The notes beneath the pieces are model-generated. The model did no database searches. It worked only from the letters and a program-made list of their open reading frames with translations, and was not told the DNA's origin. Positions 17,227-25,663 of a DNA stretch of 53,026 bases are shown here, piece by piece (the stretch's first letter is position 1; each line of letters begins with the position of its first letter). The translations under genes and the position numbers were made by a program. The DNA comes from Candidatus Agathobaculum pullistercoris (GTDB taxonomy: Bacteria; Bacillota; Clostridia; Oscillospirales; Butyricicoccaceae). The DNA is taken from contig DXFS01000008.1 in NCBI GenBank assembly GCA_019114345.1, forward strand, positions 1-53,026, given 5' to 3'.

Positions 17227-18672
17227 GTGACACCGCCAAAACGCGCGTTATTGTACATCTGTCGGAAAAAGAAATTCTCTATCCTGCTGTTTCTCCTGCT
17301 GGCGCTGCTGTTTTCCGCCTGCCTGATGGGGATCATCATGGTGCGGGGGCTGGAGGATACGCAGTCTACGCTCCGCCGCACGTTTGCCGGGAGCTTCTAT
17401 GTGTCGACAAACTGGGGGATAGTCGGCACGCAACCCGAAACCGTTTCTGGGTTTGAGTTTCTTGATGACGAAATGGCAGCGCAGATTGGAGATTTTGAAG
17501 GAATTGCAGCAGTCAATGCAACTTCATACGACTATTTTTGCTCCGACGAACTTCAAACTATCCCCAATTTGTTTGCAAGCATTTTAGCGGACACGAATCC
17601 CGCTGATAAAGAAAATTATGACAAGGCCTTGGCCTTTAGCAAGATGTCAAGTTATTCATTCAATTCATATTCTGAGTTAGCAACAGAGTTCCGAACTGGG
17701 CAATTCATCTTGACTGAAGGACGACACATTACACCAGATGACGTACATGTTGTATTAATTTCGGATGAAGTAGCAGAGAAAAATGATCTCGCCGTGGGGG
17801 ACTCATTCTACGCATATCAAACAAGCGCCACTTCAGGAGGGAACTTTTCCAATTATGATGGTATTGGCTTTGACTTGGAAATCATAGGTATCTATCATGT
17901 AGAGGCATCGCAAAAAATCACAAAATATACAAATGAAACAGATATCGCAGCTAATAAGATTTTTGCAGATATCAGAACTAAAGTGGAAACCCAGCAGCTT
18001 GCAAATGATTATGTATACTACCCTTTTGTCTACTTCTTTGTTGATGACCCAGCGCATATCGACGAGATCATGGCGGCTGAACAGGAACGGGATGATATCC
18101 CGTGGGAGTATTATCTAATCGGCGTGGATGAGAGTGAGTACAGCACGGTTGCCGAGCCGCTGCGCTCCATGCACACGACCATTCTTGTAATCACCTGTAT
18201 CGTCGTGGCTGTGCTGCTGATCCTGCTGTATCTGGTGCTGCGAATGTCGCTGCAAAGCAGAAAGCAGGAGACCAAGATATATCGTTGTCTCGGCTACTCC
18301 AAGCGAAATATCTGGGGGCAGTTTGTGATCGAAGGAGCTCTGCTTGCCCTGCTGGCGTTTATCCCGGCGGCAGCGCTGGCGCCGCCGTGCACCGCCGCTA
18401 TGGGGGAAGTGGTAGAGAATATCGTCGCGGCGCAGAGTGAGGAGCCGCCGGAGTACAGCGAGGCGGAAATCGCTGCAGCTATGCGTGACGGTTCCTTCGT
18501 GAATATGATGGAGGATATGCAAAAGCTGTATCTGGACGAGCCGGTAGAGATCGATATGGATACCGGGCTGACGCTGCCGGTGGTGCTCGCCAGCATGGCA
18601 GCCGGCCTTGCAGCGGTTGTGCTGTTTGTTTCGATCCAGAGCCGGGAACTCCTGAACGCCGGATTGCGATGA
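17227..18672 (+). CDS. ABC transporter permease, FtsX/MacB-like (permease 3)
   Basis: The 481-residue protein is a paralogue of permease 1: basic start (TPPKRALLYICRKKK), one helix, ectodomain with EGRHITPDDVHVVLISDEVAEKN (split here as EGRHITPDDVH and VVLISDEV), three C-terminal helices and the extra acidic loop before the last helix. The GTG at 17227 follows AGGGGAGGG. The ectodomain (about 17440-18090) is AT-rich, one line at 30% GC, compared with ~70% in the membrane part near 18361. This suggests that the ectodomain has a different history from the rest of the gene. Confidence 0.83.
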   Translation: MTPPKRALLYICRKKKFSILLFLLLALLFSACLMGIIMVRGLEDTQSTLRRTFAGSFYVSTNWGIVGTQPETVSGFEFLDDEMAAQIGDFEGIAAVNATSYDYFCSDELQTIPNLFASILADTNPADKENYDKALAFSKMSSYSFNSYSELATEFRTGQFILTEGRHITPDDVHVVLISDEVAEKNDLAVGDSFYAYQTSATSGGNFSNYDGIGFDLEIIGIYHVEASQKITKYTNETDIAANKIFADIRTKVETQQLANDYVYYPFVYFFVDDPAHIDEIMAAEQERDDIPWEYYLIGVDESEYSTVAEPLRSMHTTILVITCIVVAVLLILLYLVLRMSLQSRKQETKIYRCLGYSKRNIWGQFVIEGALLALLAFIPAAALAPPCTAAMGEVVENIVAAQSEEPPEYSEAEIAAAMRDGSFVNMMEDMQKLYLDEPVEIDMDTGLTLPVVLASMAAGLAAVVLFVSIQSRELLNAGLR

Positions 18673-18687
18673 AAGCAGGTGAAGAAA

Positions 18688-19941
18688 ATGAAGCCTTGGA
18701 AACGGGCATGGTTATACGTCTGCCGTGAGCGGAAGCGCAGTATCCGCCTTATTCTCCTGTGCCTTGTTCTGACCGTATTCATGCTGCTGTGCAGCTGGGT
18801 GCAGGCCAGCATGGCGCAAAACGCGGAAGCACTGCGCAAAATCATCGGCGCCTCCTTCCGGATCGAGGATGATGCGGAGGGGATGCGGATCAACGACAGC
18901 CTGATCGCCCAAATTGAAGGGCTCGGCAATATCCGCCGCTCCAGCGGTGAAAACCTGCAGCTCCTGTATTCTGAAAGTATTCGCCCCATCCCCGGCATGC
19001 TGGCCGGGACCGAGGAGGAAGGCCAGTATATGATGAGCTACTACTCCGGCCATTACAGCGAGCTGGAGCAGCATTTCCGCACAGGCGAGCTGACCCTTGC
19101 GGAAGGGCGTCATGTTACACCGGAGGACTGCTTTTCGGCTGTGGTTTCGCGCGCGCTTGCCGAGCAGAACGGCCTTTCCGTCGGGGACAGCTTTTCGGCA
19201 TCATTCGCTCCCGGCACGCTTGCAGAGAGGCCACAGCTTTCGGATGAGCCGTTTTCGTTTACCATTGTCGGTATTTTTGATATCACCGGGCAGCAGACGC
19301 AGCTTAACCAGGCAGAGCCCAGTATGCTGCAGAACACGGTATTCATCGACGCTGCTGCGGGACATGCCATCGACAGCGGCGATCCCACGCACAGCCGCTA
19401 CCGTTACGGCGTTATCTTTATGGTGGATGACCCGCGCGATCTGGAGCAGACGGTATCGGCTGCACAGTCCGTTCTGGATATGCAGCATTTCAAATGCGTC
19501 GTTGATGACACAGAATACCGGCAGTCTGTACAGCCGCTCGAACGGATAGAAACCCTGATGAAGCTGCTGACCGGCGCACTGGCCGGGATCGGGACCGCGG
19601 TCCTTGCACTGGTGCTGCTGCTCTGGATCCGGCAGCGGACAACGGAGATCGGCATATATCTTTCCATTGGATTGAGCAAACGAAACATTTTGCTGCAATT
19701 TCTGACCGAAAGCATGGTGTCATCTGTTATCGGCGGTATCCTTGCCATTCCATTGACTTTCGCCATCACTACAGCTGTCCGCCTCACCGGAGCGGCGGAG
19801 CAGATGCTTGCCTTCCCATCGGCAATATCCGTATGTGTGATATGGATCACGGTTGTGGCAGTTACGGTGCTGGCAACCCTGTTGGCTGCGATCCGCCTGC
19901 TGCGCCTGCAGCCGAAAACGATATTGTCTGTTTTGAGTTGA
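18688..19941 (+). CDS. ABC transporter permease, FtsX/MacB-like (permease 4)
   Basis: The 417-residue protein is a paralogue of permease 2 and, like it, lacks the extra loop. It begins MKPWKRAWLYVCRERKR, has the ectodomain motif EGRHVTPEDCFSAVVSRAL and NGLSVGDSF, and ends with three helices and RLLRLQPKTILSVLS. I prefer the ATG at 18688; a GTG at 18679 in the same frame is also possible. It is the last gene before a strong terminator. Confidence 0.83.
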   Translation: MKPWKRAWLYVCRERKRSIRLILLCLVLTVFMLLCSWVQASMAQNAEALRKIIGASFRIEDDAEGMRINDSLIAQIEGLGNIRRSSGENLQLLYSESIRPIPGMLAGTEEEGQYMMSYYSGHYSELEQHFRTGELTLAEGRHVTPEDCFSAVVSRALAEQNGLSVGDSFSASFAPGTLAERPQLSDEPFSFTIVGIFDITGQQTQLNQAEPSMLQNTVFIDAAAGHAIDSGDPTHSRYRYGVIFMVDDPRDLEQTVSAAQSVLDMQHFKCVVDDTEYRQSVQPLERIETLMKLLTGALAGIGTAVLALVLLLWIRQRTTEIGIYLSIGLSKRNILLQFLTESMVSSVIGGILAIPLTFAITTAVRLTGAAEQMLAFPSAISVCVIWITVVAVTVLATLLAAIRLLRLQPKTILSVLS

Positions 19942-20083
19942 CAGTGGGATGTAATCTGTCAAGCGCGGTTCCTGAACGGGAAAAAGATCAGCAGAGATCC
20001 CTTCGGGATCGGGGTGGAGTGCGAAAAAAGGATATCAAAGCCGTATGGCAAGGTTGTTGCGGTTGTTTCATAAGGATATGCTG

Positions 20084-20128
20084 GCGGTTTGCACAGAACA
20101 TCTGTGCAAACTGCCTCTTGCTTTTTTT
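20084..20128 (+). terminator. Terminator of the ABC cluster
   Basis: The 14-base arms GCGGTTTGCACAGA and TCTGTGCAAACTGC (one G-T pair) enclose ACA, and a run of seven T follows a few bases later. The 140 bases before it show only a small GATCCC/GGGATC hairpin. Confidence 0.85.
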
Positions 20129-20185
20129 GTGGGAATCCATTAAAATGAAACTATGTTTTATAATATGGAACGTGGAGGGATGAAA

Positions 20186-20965
20186 ATGGCAGGAGCTTCG
20201 TCTGTACAGTCGCTTGACCGTGCCTTTGATTTGCTTGAGCGGCTTTGCTATAGCCATGGAGGCATGACTATCGGAGCGCTTTCGGCGGAAACCGGTCTGC
20301 ATAAAAGTACGGTGCACCGTCTGCTGTCCAGCATGTGCGCTCGCGGGTATGTGCAGCGGGATGCGGCGACCAGCATTTACCGCGCGAGTATGCGTCTGTG
20401 CGAGTTGAGCAGCTCTATTGTGGACAATTTGGATATGGTAGATATTGTACGCTCGCCGCTTGAGGAGTTGGGCCGTCAAACAGAGGAGACTGTCCATCTT
20501 GCCATGCAGGAGGAGCAGGACATTGTCTATATCCATAAGGTGGAGAGCGGCAGTGGTGCGATCCGCATGTTTTCGCGCATCGGCATGCGCCGCCCGCTGT
20601 TTTGCACCGGAGTAGGCAAAGCGATACTTGCGACCTGGCCGGACAATGAGGTGCAGTCGGTCTGGCAGAAAAGCGATGTACGTCCCTGGACGGAGCATAC
20701 CATAGTAGATGAGCGGGCTTTTGCTCGGGAGATTGAGCAGGTGCGCAGCCGCGGCTATGCGTTGGACGATGAGGAAAACGAGCTTGGCGTGCGCTGCATT
20801 GCAGCGGCTTTGCCGGATTATAGCGGCAGAGCCACCTATGCGATCTCGCTCTCTGCGCCTGCAGGTAAGATGACGGATGAACGGATTGCAGCGCTGCTGG
20901 GTCCGCTGCTTGCCACGCGCGACCAGATTGCGGCTGTGCTGGCCGGAGGCAGCAGCCGGCGCTGA
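20186..20965 (+). CDS. IclR-family transcriptional regulator
   Basis: The protein of 259 residues has an N-terminal winged HTH (SVQSLDRAFDLLERLC, then SAETGLHKSTVHRLLSSM) and a C-terminal IclR effector domain (RRPLFCTGVGKAILA, YALDDEENELGVRCIAAAL). IclR regulators usually control catabolism of sugar acids or aromatics by binding a small ligand. The ATG at 20186 follows GGAGGG by 8 bases. The only neighbour on the same strand is the esterase gene, which may be its target. Confidence 0.9.
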   Translation: MAGASSVQSLDRAFDLLERLCYSHGGMTIGALSAETGLHKSTVHRLLSSMCARGYVQRDAATSIYRASMRLCELSSSIVDNLDMVDIVRSPLEELGRQTEETVHLAMQEEQDIVYIHKVESGSGAIRMFSRIGMRRPLFCTGVGKAILATWPDNEVQSVWQKSDVRPWTEHTIVDERAFAREIEQVRSRGYALDDEENELGVRCIAAALPDYSGRATYAISLSAPAGKMTDERIAALLGPLLATRDQIAAVLAGGSSRR

Positions 20966-21058
20966 CGGAATGGGATTGCGGCACAAGCGGACGCTGGTGC
21001 TTCGGTTCAGGATTTTGGCCCGGCGTTCCAGTGTGGCCAGTGGAGAAAGGATACAGAA

Positions 21059-21835
21059 ATGACTGAGGTTTTGCAGCTGCCGCACGGCAGGCTGACGCAT
21101 TATGGAAAGGCACAGGGCTTTGCCAAATCCGCGCTCGTGATCTGTCCGGGAGGCGGGTATGAATTCTGCTCGATCCGCGAAGGCGCACCCGTGGCGCGTG
21201 CCTTTGCGCGCGATGGGATCGAGGCCTTTGTGCTGGAATACGACTGCGCCCCCGTCCCGCTGGGGACGATGCCGGTGCGCACTGCGGCGGCAGCGGTCGC
21301 GTGGGTGCGGGAGCATGCTGCGCAGTTCCACATCAACCCGGACCGCATTGCGATCGGCGGCTTTTCCGCAGGCGGGCATCTGGCGGGCACGCTGGCGGCG
21401 GTCTGGAACAAGCCGGAATGGTTTGAGCCGGGAACAGACCTGCAGGCGCACCGGCCGAACGCCGCGGTGCTGTGTTATCCGGTCGTTTCGGCGGGGGAGC
21501 ATGCCCACCGGGGCAGCTTTGTGCAGCTCGCGGGGGCGGAACGGGACAAGCAGCAGGTTTTTTCGCTCGAATACCTTGTGGATGGCGACATGCCGCCCAC
21601 CTTCCTCTGGCACACGCTGGACGACGATGAGGTGCCGGTCGAGAACACGCTGCTGCTCGAGCAGGCGCTGCGCCGCGCCGGCGTGCCGCACGAGGTGCAT
21701 CTGTTCCCGCACGGCGTACACGGTCTTTCCCTGGCGGATTATGAAACATACGAGCCGACGCGCGGCCGTCTGCCGGACCGGCATGTAAACCGCTGGCAGG
21801 CGTTGTGTGCGGAGTGGCTGAAAAACCTCGGTTGA
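21059..21835 (+). CDS. Alpha/beta hydrolase, acetyl-esterase-like
   Basis: The 258-residue protein has the oxyanion-hole motif CPGGGYEF, the nucleophile elbow GFSAGGHLAG, a late acidic DDDEVPVE and a final HGVHGLS, giving a Ser-Asp-His triad. It resembles the BD-FAE/AXE-type esterases that remove acetyl groups from xylan or other carbohydrates. GAAAGGA lies upstream of the ATG. It follows the IclR gene by 93 bases, suggesting a small polysaccharide-related unit; this is inference. Confidence 0.88.
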   Translation: MTEVLQLPHGRLTHYGKAQGFAKSALVICPGGGYEFCSIREGAPVARAFARDGIEAFVLEYDCAPVPLGTMPVRTAAAAVAWVREHAAQFHINPDRIAIGGFSAGGHLAGTLAAVWNKPEWFEPGTDLQAHRPNAAVLCYPVVSAGEHAHRGSFVQLAGAERDKQQVFSLEYLVDGDMPPTFLWHTLDDDEVPVENTLLLEQALRRAGVPHEVHLFPHGVHGLSLADYETYEPTRGRLPDRHVNRWQALCAEWLKNLG

Positions 21836-21888
21836 AGCAGGGGCTTGACAGGAAGCGGCTTCGGATGCTTGGATGATGTATGTATAGA

Positions 21889-21918
21889 CCACCCATGAAA
21901 ATGGGTGGCTTTATTTTA
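21889..21918 (+). terminator. Terminator after the esterase gene
   Basis: The arms CCACCCAT and ATGGGTGG enclose GAAA and are followed by a T-rich tail. Confidence 0.85.
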
Positions 21919-21937
21919 TAAAAAATAAAATTAAAGA

Positions 21938-21966
21938 TTGACTTTAATAATATTAAAGTATATACT
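21938..21966 (+). promoter_or_regulatory. Promoter with embedded palindromic operator
   Basis: TTGACT (21938-21943) and TATACT (21961-21966) are 17 bases apart. The spacer holds a 17-base perfect palindrome, CTTTAATAATATTAAAG (21942-21958), placed where a bound repressor would block RNA polymerase. The first gene of the operon encodes an HTH protein, so autoregulation is plausible. Confidence 0.8.
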
Positions 21967-21993
21967 GAAGGTACAAGGAAAGGAAGTGATGGC

Positions 21994-22296
21994 GTGGCGA
22001 TAGAGGTCGTACCTGCGTGGATGGAGCAGCTGGACGACGAGGACGTGACCTTCATCAAGAAATTTATCCTGGCCTCGGGCTCGCTCAAAGAGGTTGCGGG
22101 CGTGTACGGCGTGACCTATCCGACCGTGCGCCTGCGGCTCGACCGGCTGATCCAGAAGATCGAACTCGGCGAGCGGGAAGAGGAGGAGCCGTATATTGCG
22201 CTGATCAAACGCCTCGCCGTCAACGATAAGCTGGATTTTGACACCGCGAAAATCCTGATCAACGAGTACAAAAAACAGAAAAAGGAGGCAGAGTAA
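21994..22296 (+). CDS. DUF2089-type HTH protein (short form)
   Basis: This 100-residue protein contains the DUF2089 signature LDDEDVTFIKKFILASGSLK followed by VTYPTVRLRLDRLIQKIE, a sigma-like helix-turn-helix. Longer family members carry an N-terminal zinc ribbon that is absent here. The GTG at 21994 follows AAAGGAAG. Its stop codon overlaps the start of the next gene (TAATG), so it is translationally coupled to three small membrane proteins. A role as regulator of that operon is inference from the operator palindrome. Confidence 0.8.
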   Translation: MAIEVVPAWMEQLDDEDVTFIKKFILASGSLKEVAGVYGVTYPTVRLRLDRLIQKIELGEREEEEPYIALIKRLAVNDKLDFDTAKILINEYKKQKKEAE

Positions 22297-22634
22297 TGGT
22301 TATATGGGTTCATATTGCAGTCGTATTGCTGATAGCGGCGGCTGTCATCGCATTGCAGGTTTACCTGTCCAGACGGCAGGCATGGTGGCCCGGGCTGGTG
22401 CTGCCCGTGCTGTGGTTTGCTTACACTCTGTTTGTGATCGTCGCCGCGGTCACGGGCTATTATTACGTTTATGAGACACCTCTGTCGGTGGACATTGACC
22501 TGCTGGTGAGCTTCCCGCTCAGCATGCTGCAGGCCAATATCCCGGCGTTTGTGCTGCTGGCGGTGTATTTCTTCTGCCGCTCGCGCCGGCGCAGACAGAA
22601 GCAGCTGGATAAGATGCAGGTGCAGGACCTGTAA
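22296..22634 (+). CDS. Small membrane protein, paralogue 1 of 3
   Basis: This 112-residue protein has three predicted transmembrane helices, with a basic motif LSRRQAWWPGLVLP after the first and a short basic cytoplasmic tail ending KMQVQDL. Both motifs recur in the next two genes. I do not recognise a named family. Translational coupling to the DUF2089-type gene suggests a shared role, perhaps in envelope stress. Confidence 0.75.
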   Translation: MVIWVHIAVVLLIAAAVIALQVYLSRRQAWWPGLVLPVLWFAYTLFVIVAAVTGYYYVYETPLSVDIDLLVSFPLSMLQANIPAFVLLAVYFFCRSRRRRQKQLDKMQVQDL

Positions 22635-22646
22635 GGGGGAATGGTG

Positions 22647-22988
22647 ATGAAACTCACAGAAATTCTGGTTACCCTGAGTCTGTATGTGCCGCTTATCGTG
22701 GTATTCGTCATTTGTATTGCGCTGGAAATATTTCTGGCAAATCGTCAAAGCCGCTGGCCCGGGCTGGTACTGCCGATATGTTGGCTAATGCCTGCGTGGC
22801 TTGTTCTGCCAAACTTACTGCTGAACGCGCTGTCACTGGCGGAAAACGCGGGGCAAATGCTGCTGGCGCTGTTGGTGGTGCCGATCTGCCTGCTGCCGGC
22901 GCTCGTGCTGCTGGCGATTTACTGGTTTTGCCGCCGACGCAGGAAAAGCAGGGAACAGGTAGAGAAAATGAAGATACAGGATTTGTAG
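22647..22988 (+). CDS. Small membrane protein, paralogue 2 of 3
   Basis: The protein of about 113 residues has the layout of its neighbours: helix one, the motif LANRQSRWPGLVLP, two further helices and a basic tail ending KMKIQDL. I chose the ATG at 22647 because AAGGGGGA lies about 6 bases upstream; an ATG at 22641 is too close. Function unknown. Confidence 0.75.
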   Translation: MKLTEILVTLSLYVPLIVVFVICIALEIFLANRQSRWPGLVLPICWLMPAWLVLPNLLLNALSLAENAGQMLLALLVVPICLLPALVLLAIYWFCRRRRKSREQVEKMKIQDL

Positions 22989-22997
22989 GGGGTATTT

Positions 22998-23423
22998 ATG
23001 GCGCTTACTTTGATGACGGTTTTGATTGTGCTGTTCAACATGCTGCTTTGGGCGGCCGTGCTGGCGGGGATCATCGCGCTGGAGGTCTGGCTGTCCCGCC
23101 GAAAAAGCCGCTGGCCGGGGCTGATCATGCCGATCATCTCCTTTGCGCTGTCGCTGCTGCTGGTATTCGGCTTCGTGGCCTTTTCGGCAGTCTCCGCGAC
23201 CAGCGAATTGCAGGTTACCGAGGCGGAAACCGGCGAAATCATCCATCAGGAGCAGCGGGTGGAGGAGGTATCCGACTGGACACTGGGTGACACCGTGCAG
23301 CTCGGGATTCTCCTGCTGGTCGGCAATATCCCGACCTTTGTGCTGCTCGGCACTTACTACATCGGCCGGGAAAAGCTCCGCCGCGACAAGCTGCTGGAGA
23401 AGATGCATATACAGGACTTGTAA
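22998..23423 (+). CDS. Small membrane protein, paralogue 3 of 3
   Basis: The 141-residue protein shares the motif LSRRKSRWPGLIMP and the C-terminal KMHIQDL. It differs in having a ~45-residue acidic extracytoplasmic loop between its second and third helices. It begins 9 bases after paralogue 2 with a GGGGG ribosome binding site and is the last gene before the terminator. Confidence 0.75.
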   Translation: MALTLMTVLIVLFNMLLWAAVLAGIIALEVWLSRRKSRWPGLIMPIISFALSLLLVFGFVAFSAVSATSELQVTEAETGEIIHQEQRVEEVSDWTLGDTVQLGILLLVGNIPTFVLLGTYYIGREKLRRDKLLEKMHIQDL

Positions 23424-23431
23424 AAACGCAG

Positions 23432-23465
23432 AAGCAGGCCCCTCACGAAGCGGGGCCTGCTTTAT
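23432..23465 (+). terminator. Terminator of the DUF2089/membrane-protein operon
   Basis: The arms AAGCAGGCCCC and GGGGCCTGCTT enclose nine bases and lead into TTTATTTT. Confidence 0.9.
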
Positions 23466-23474
23466 TTTGCGTAT

Positions 23475-23513
23475 GAAAAAACCGCATTCCGGACAGACGC
23501 ATCCGGAATGCGG
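23475..23513 (-). terminator. Terminator of the minus-strand HD gene
   Basis: The 11-base arms CCGCATTCCGG and CCGGAATGCGG are followed on the minus strand by seven T. Confidence 0.85.
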
Positions 23514-23515
23514 GG

Positions 23516-24031
23516 TCATGCAGTTGCTTTCTGATAGGCCAGGAACAGATATCCGCCGACAGCGGCGGCCATCTCCCGTGAAGCGACGGCTTTGTCAGCC
23601 AGCGTCACGATCCATGCGATCCGTGTGCGCGGCATGGCTGCGAGCGGGAACATGTGCCGCGCGATAGCCTCGCACTCGCGCTCGGTCAGGCCAAATACCT
23701 GCCGTGCGCGTCCGGCTGCAATATGTCCATGCACAAAAGCGTGCATCCGCATCACACGCTTGATGCCGGAATACCGGCGCAGGTAGCGGCGGAAGCGTTC
23801 GTCATGCCAATCGTAGCCGAAGAAATCGTGCAGCAGTGCGGCGCGAAGTACAGAAGCGGTTTCGTCCCCGGACAGACGCATCCAGCGGGCGATGGCATAA
23901 GCCGCCCCTGCCACAGCAACAGAATGGTCGTAGACCGAATTATCCGCGCCGTGGTGCTGGAAGCCGCGCAGCTGCTGGAACTTGGGGTGGTTCAGGATAT
24001 CCCCGGCAAGCTGCTGGATTTCACTGTCCAT
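23516..24031 (-). CDS. HD-domain phosphohydrolase-like protein
   Basis: The 171-residue protein has HD-superfamily metal ligands: YDHSVAVAG for the first histidine and ALLHDFFGYDWH for the HD pair. A final conserved Asp is likely in WIVTLADKAVA. Such proteins hydrolyse phosphate esters of nucleotides or related compounds; the substrate is unknown. The ATG at 24031 follows AGGGAGGTG on the minus strand. Confidence 0.8.
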   Translation of the reverse strand: MDSEIQQLAGDILNHPKFQQLRGFQHHGADNSVYDHSVAVAGAAYAIARWMRLSGDETASVLRAALLHDFFGYDWHDERFRRYLRRYSGIKRVMRMHAFVHGHIAAGRARQVFGLTERECEAIARHMFPLAAMPRTRIAWIVTLADKAVASREMAAAVGGYLFLAYQKATA

Positions 24032-24112
24032 TGGACTCACCTCCCTGACTTTTACTGTACCCTTATTATATGCCGCAAGCTGCACAAAAACAAGGGGAAA
24101 AATGTAACAATT

Positions 24113-25471
24113 CTATGACATTTGCTGCGGCTGGCTGCCGAGCAACTGACGCAGGACATGATGGTGCAGCAGGACCGCGGCAAGCAGGCCGGCTGCTTCA
24201 GCGATCGGGAAGGAGAACCAGACAGCGGACAGGCTGATGCGGGAAAGTGCAGCAGCAGCTGGCAGGATGACGGCCAGCTGGCGCAGCAGCGCAACCACAA
24301 GTGACTCGTTGCCGCGCCCCAATCCCTGCATGCAGCCGCTCAGGATGACAGACACGCCTGCAAAGCAGAATGAGATCGAGATAATACGGATACCTGGCAC
24401 ACCGATGGTAAGCATGGTGTCTGACGCGTCGAACAGGCGCAGCAATGGCACAGGCAGCAGTTCAAAGAGCGCCGAACCCGCCGCCATGATGCCCAAGGCA
24501 AGCAGCAGGGCATAGCGGGTGATGCGTTCGATACGCCGGCGGTTTCTCGCGCCGAAATTGTATCCGATCATAGGGATAAGCGCATTGTTCAGGCCGTATA
24601 TCGGCATGAACAGGAAATTCTGAAGCTTGTAGTACACGCCGTAAAAACTGACCGCAGTCTGGGAAAACGGCATCAGGATGCGGTTGAGGCCGACCGTAAG
24701 CACGCTCATCAGCGACTGCTGCAGCGCAGCGGGCAGGCCGATACGCACGATCTCCCCGAGAATCTTCCCATCCGGACGGAATCCGCGGATATGGATGCGC
24801 ACATCGTGGTTAAAGTGCACGTTGATTGCAAACCCGATCGCCATCGCGATAATTTGGGAGATCACAGTTGCGAGCGCCGCGCCCGTTGTGCCCAGGGCGG
24901 GGAAGCCGAACAGGCCGAAGATCATGATGGGATCCAGAATGCAGTTGAGTACCGCTCCAATCAGCTGGGTGACCATGTGATAGACTGTGTTTCCGGTCGC
25001 CTGCATCAGGCGCTCCGCGACGAACAGCAGGAACACCCCACAGGAGGCCACGGAGACGACGGTAATGTAACCGGTGCCCATTTGGATAATTTCCGGCACG
25101 TCCGTGAACAAGGCGATGAACTGCCGTCCGAACAGAAGGCCGAGCACGGCAAACACCAGCCAGCAGCATACGGAAAGGAAAATGCCGTTGACCGCGACTG
25201 CATTGGCGGCCTCCTGCCTTTTTTGGCCCAGCCGGCGTGAGAGCAGGGCATTGACGCCGACACCTGTGCCGGTCGCTACCGCAATCATCAGCAGCTGCAC
25301 CGGGAACGCGAGCGAGACGGCAGTCAGCGCATCCTCGCTGATGCGCGCGACAAACGCGCTGTCTACAATATTGTAAAGCGCCTGCACCAGCATGGACAGC
25401 ATGATCGGGAAGGACATGGTCACGATCAGCCGCCCTTCGGGCATGGTCCCCATCTTGTTTTCTGCCGCCAT
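24113..25471 (-). CDS. MATE-family efflux transporter
   Basis: The 452-residue protein has about twelve transmembrane helices in two homologous halves, with family-typical EGRLIVTMSFPIMLSML, ALTAVSLAFPVQ and GYNFGARNRRRIERI. MATE transporters expel drugs or metabolites in exchange for Na+ or H+. I chose the ATG at 25471, preceded by GGGGGTG. A promoter-like TTGCGT-17-TATGAT lies just upstream on the minus strand. Confidence 0.92.
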   Translation of the reverse strand: MAAENKMGTMPEGRLIVTMSFPIMLSMLVQALYNIVDSAFVARISEDALTAVSLAFPVQLLMIAVATGTGVGVNALLSRRLGQKRQEAANAVAVNGIFLSVCCWLVFAVLGLLFGRQFIALFTDVPEIIQMGTGYITVVSVASCGVFLLFVAERLMQATGNTVYHMVTQLIGAVLNCILDPIMIFGLFGFPALGTTGAALATVISQIIAMAIGFAINVHFNHDVRIHIRGFRPDGKILGEIVRIGLPAALQQSLMSVLTVGLNRILMPFSQTAVSFYGVYYKLQNFLFMPIYGLNNALIPMIGYNFGARNRRRIERITRYALLLALGIMAAGSALFELLPVPLLRLFDASDTMLTIGVPGIRIISISFCFAGVSVILSGCMQGLGRGNESLVVALLRQLAVILPAAAALSRISLSAVWFSFPIAEAAGLLAAVLLHHHVLRQLLGSQPQQMS

Positions 25472-25663
25472 CTGCCTGCACCCCCGTTTCATTGATATTA
25501 TCATAGCAGAAAAATGAGTTACACGCAAAGAAAAAGAGCAATCGGGAGCAGACTATAGGGAAGAAAATAAAGGGATATTCCTGCACCGCAGATGCGCATA
25601 AAGCAAAAAAGAACCCTGCGGATTATGCAGGGTTCTTCAAATTCGCGAATGGCATGCAGTACT

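Noticed and set aside
19988..21892. 634-codon minus-strand frame opposite the IclR and esterase genes
   Set aside because: No domain is visible, and it runs through a terminator, a promoter region and two genes with clear family motifs.
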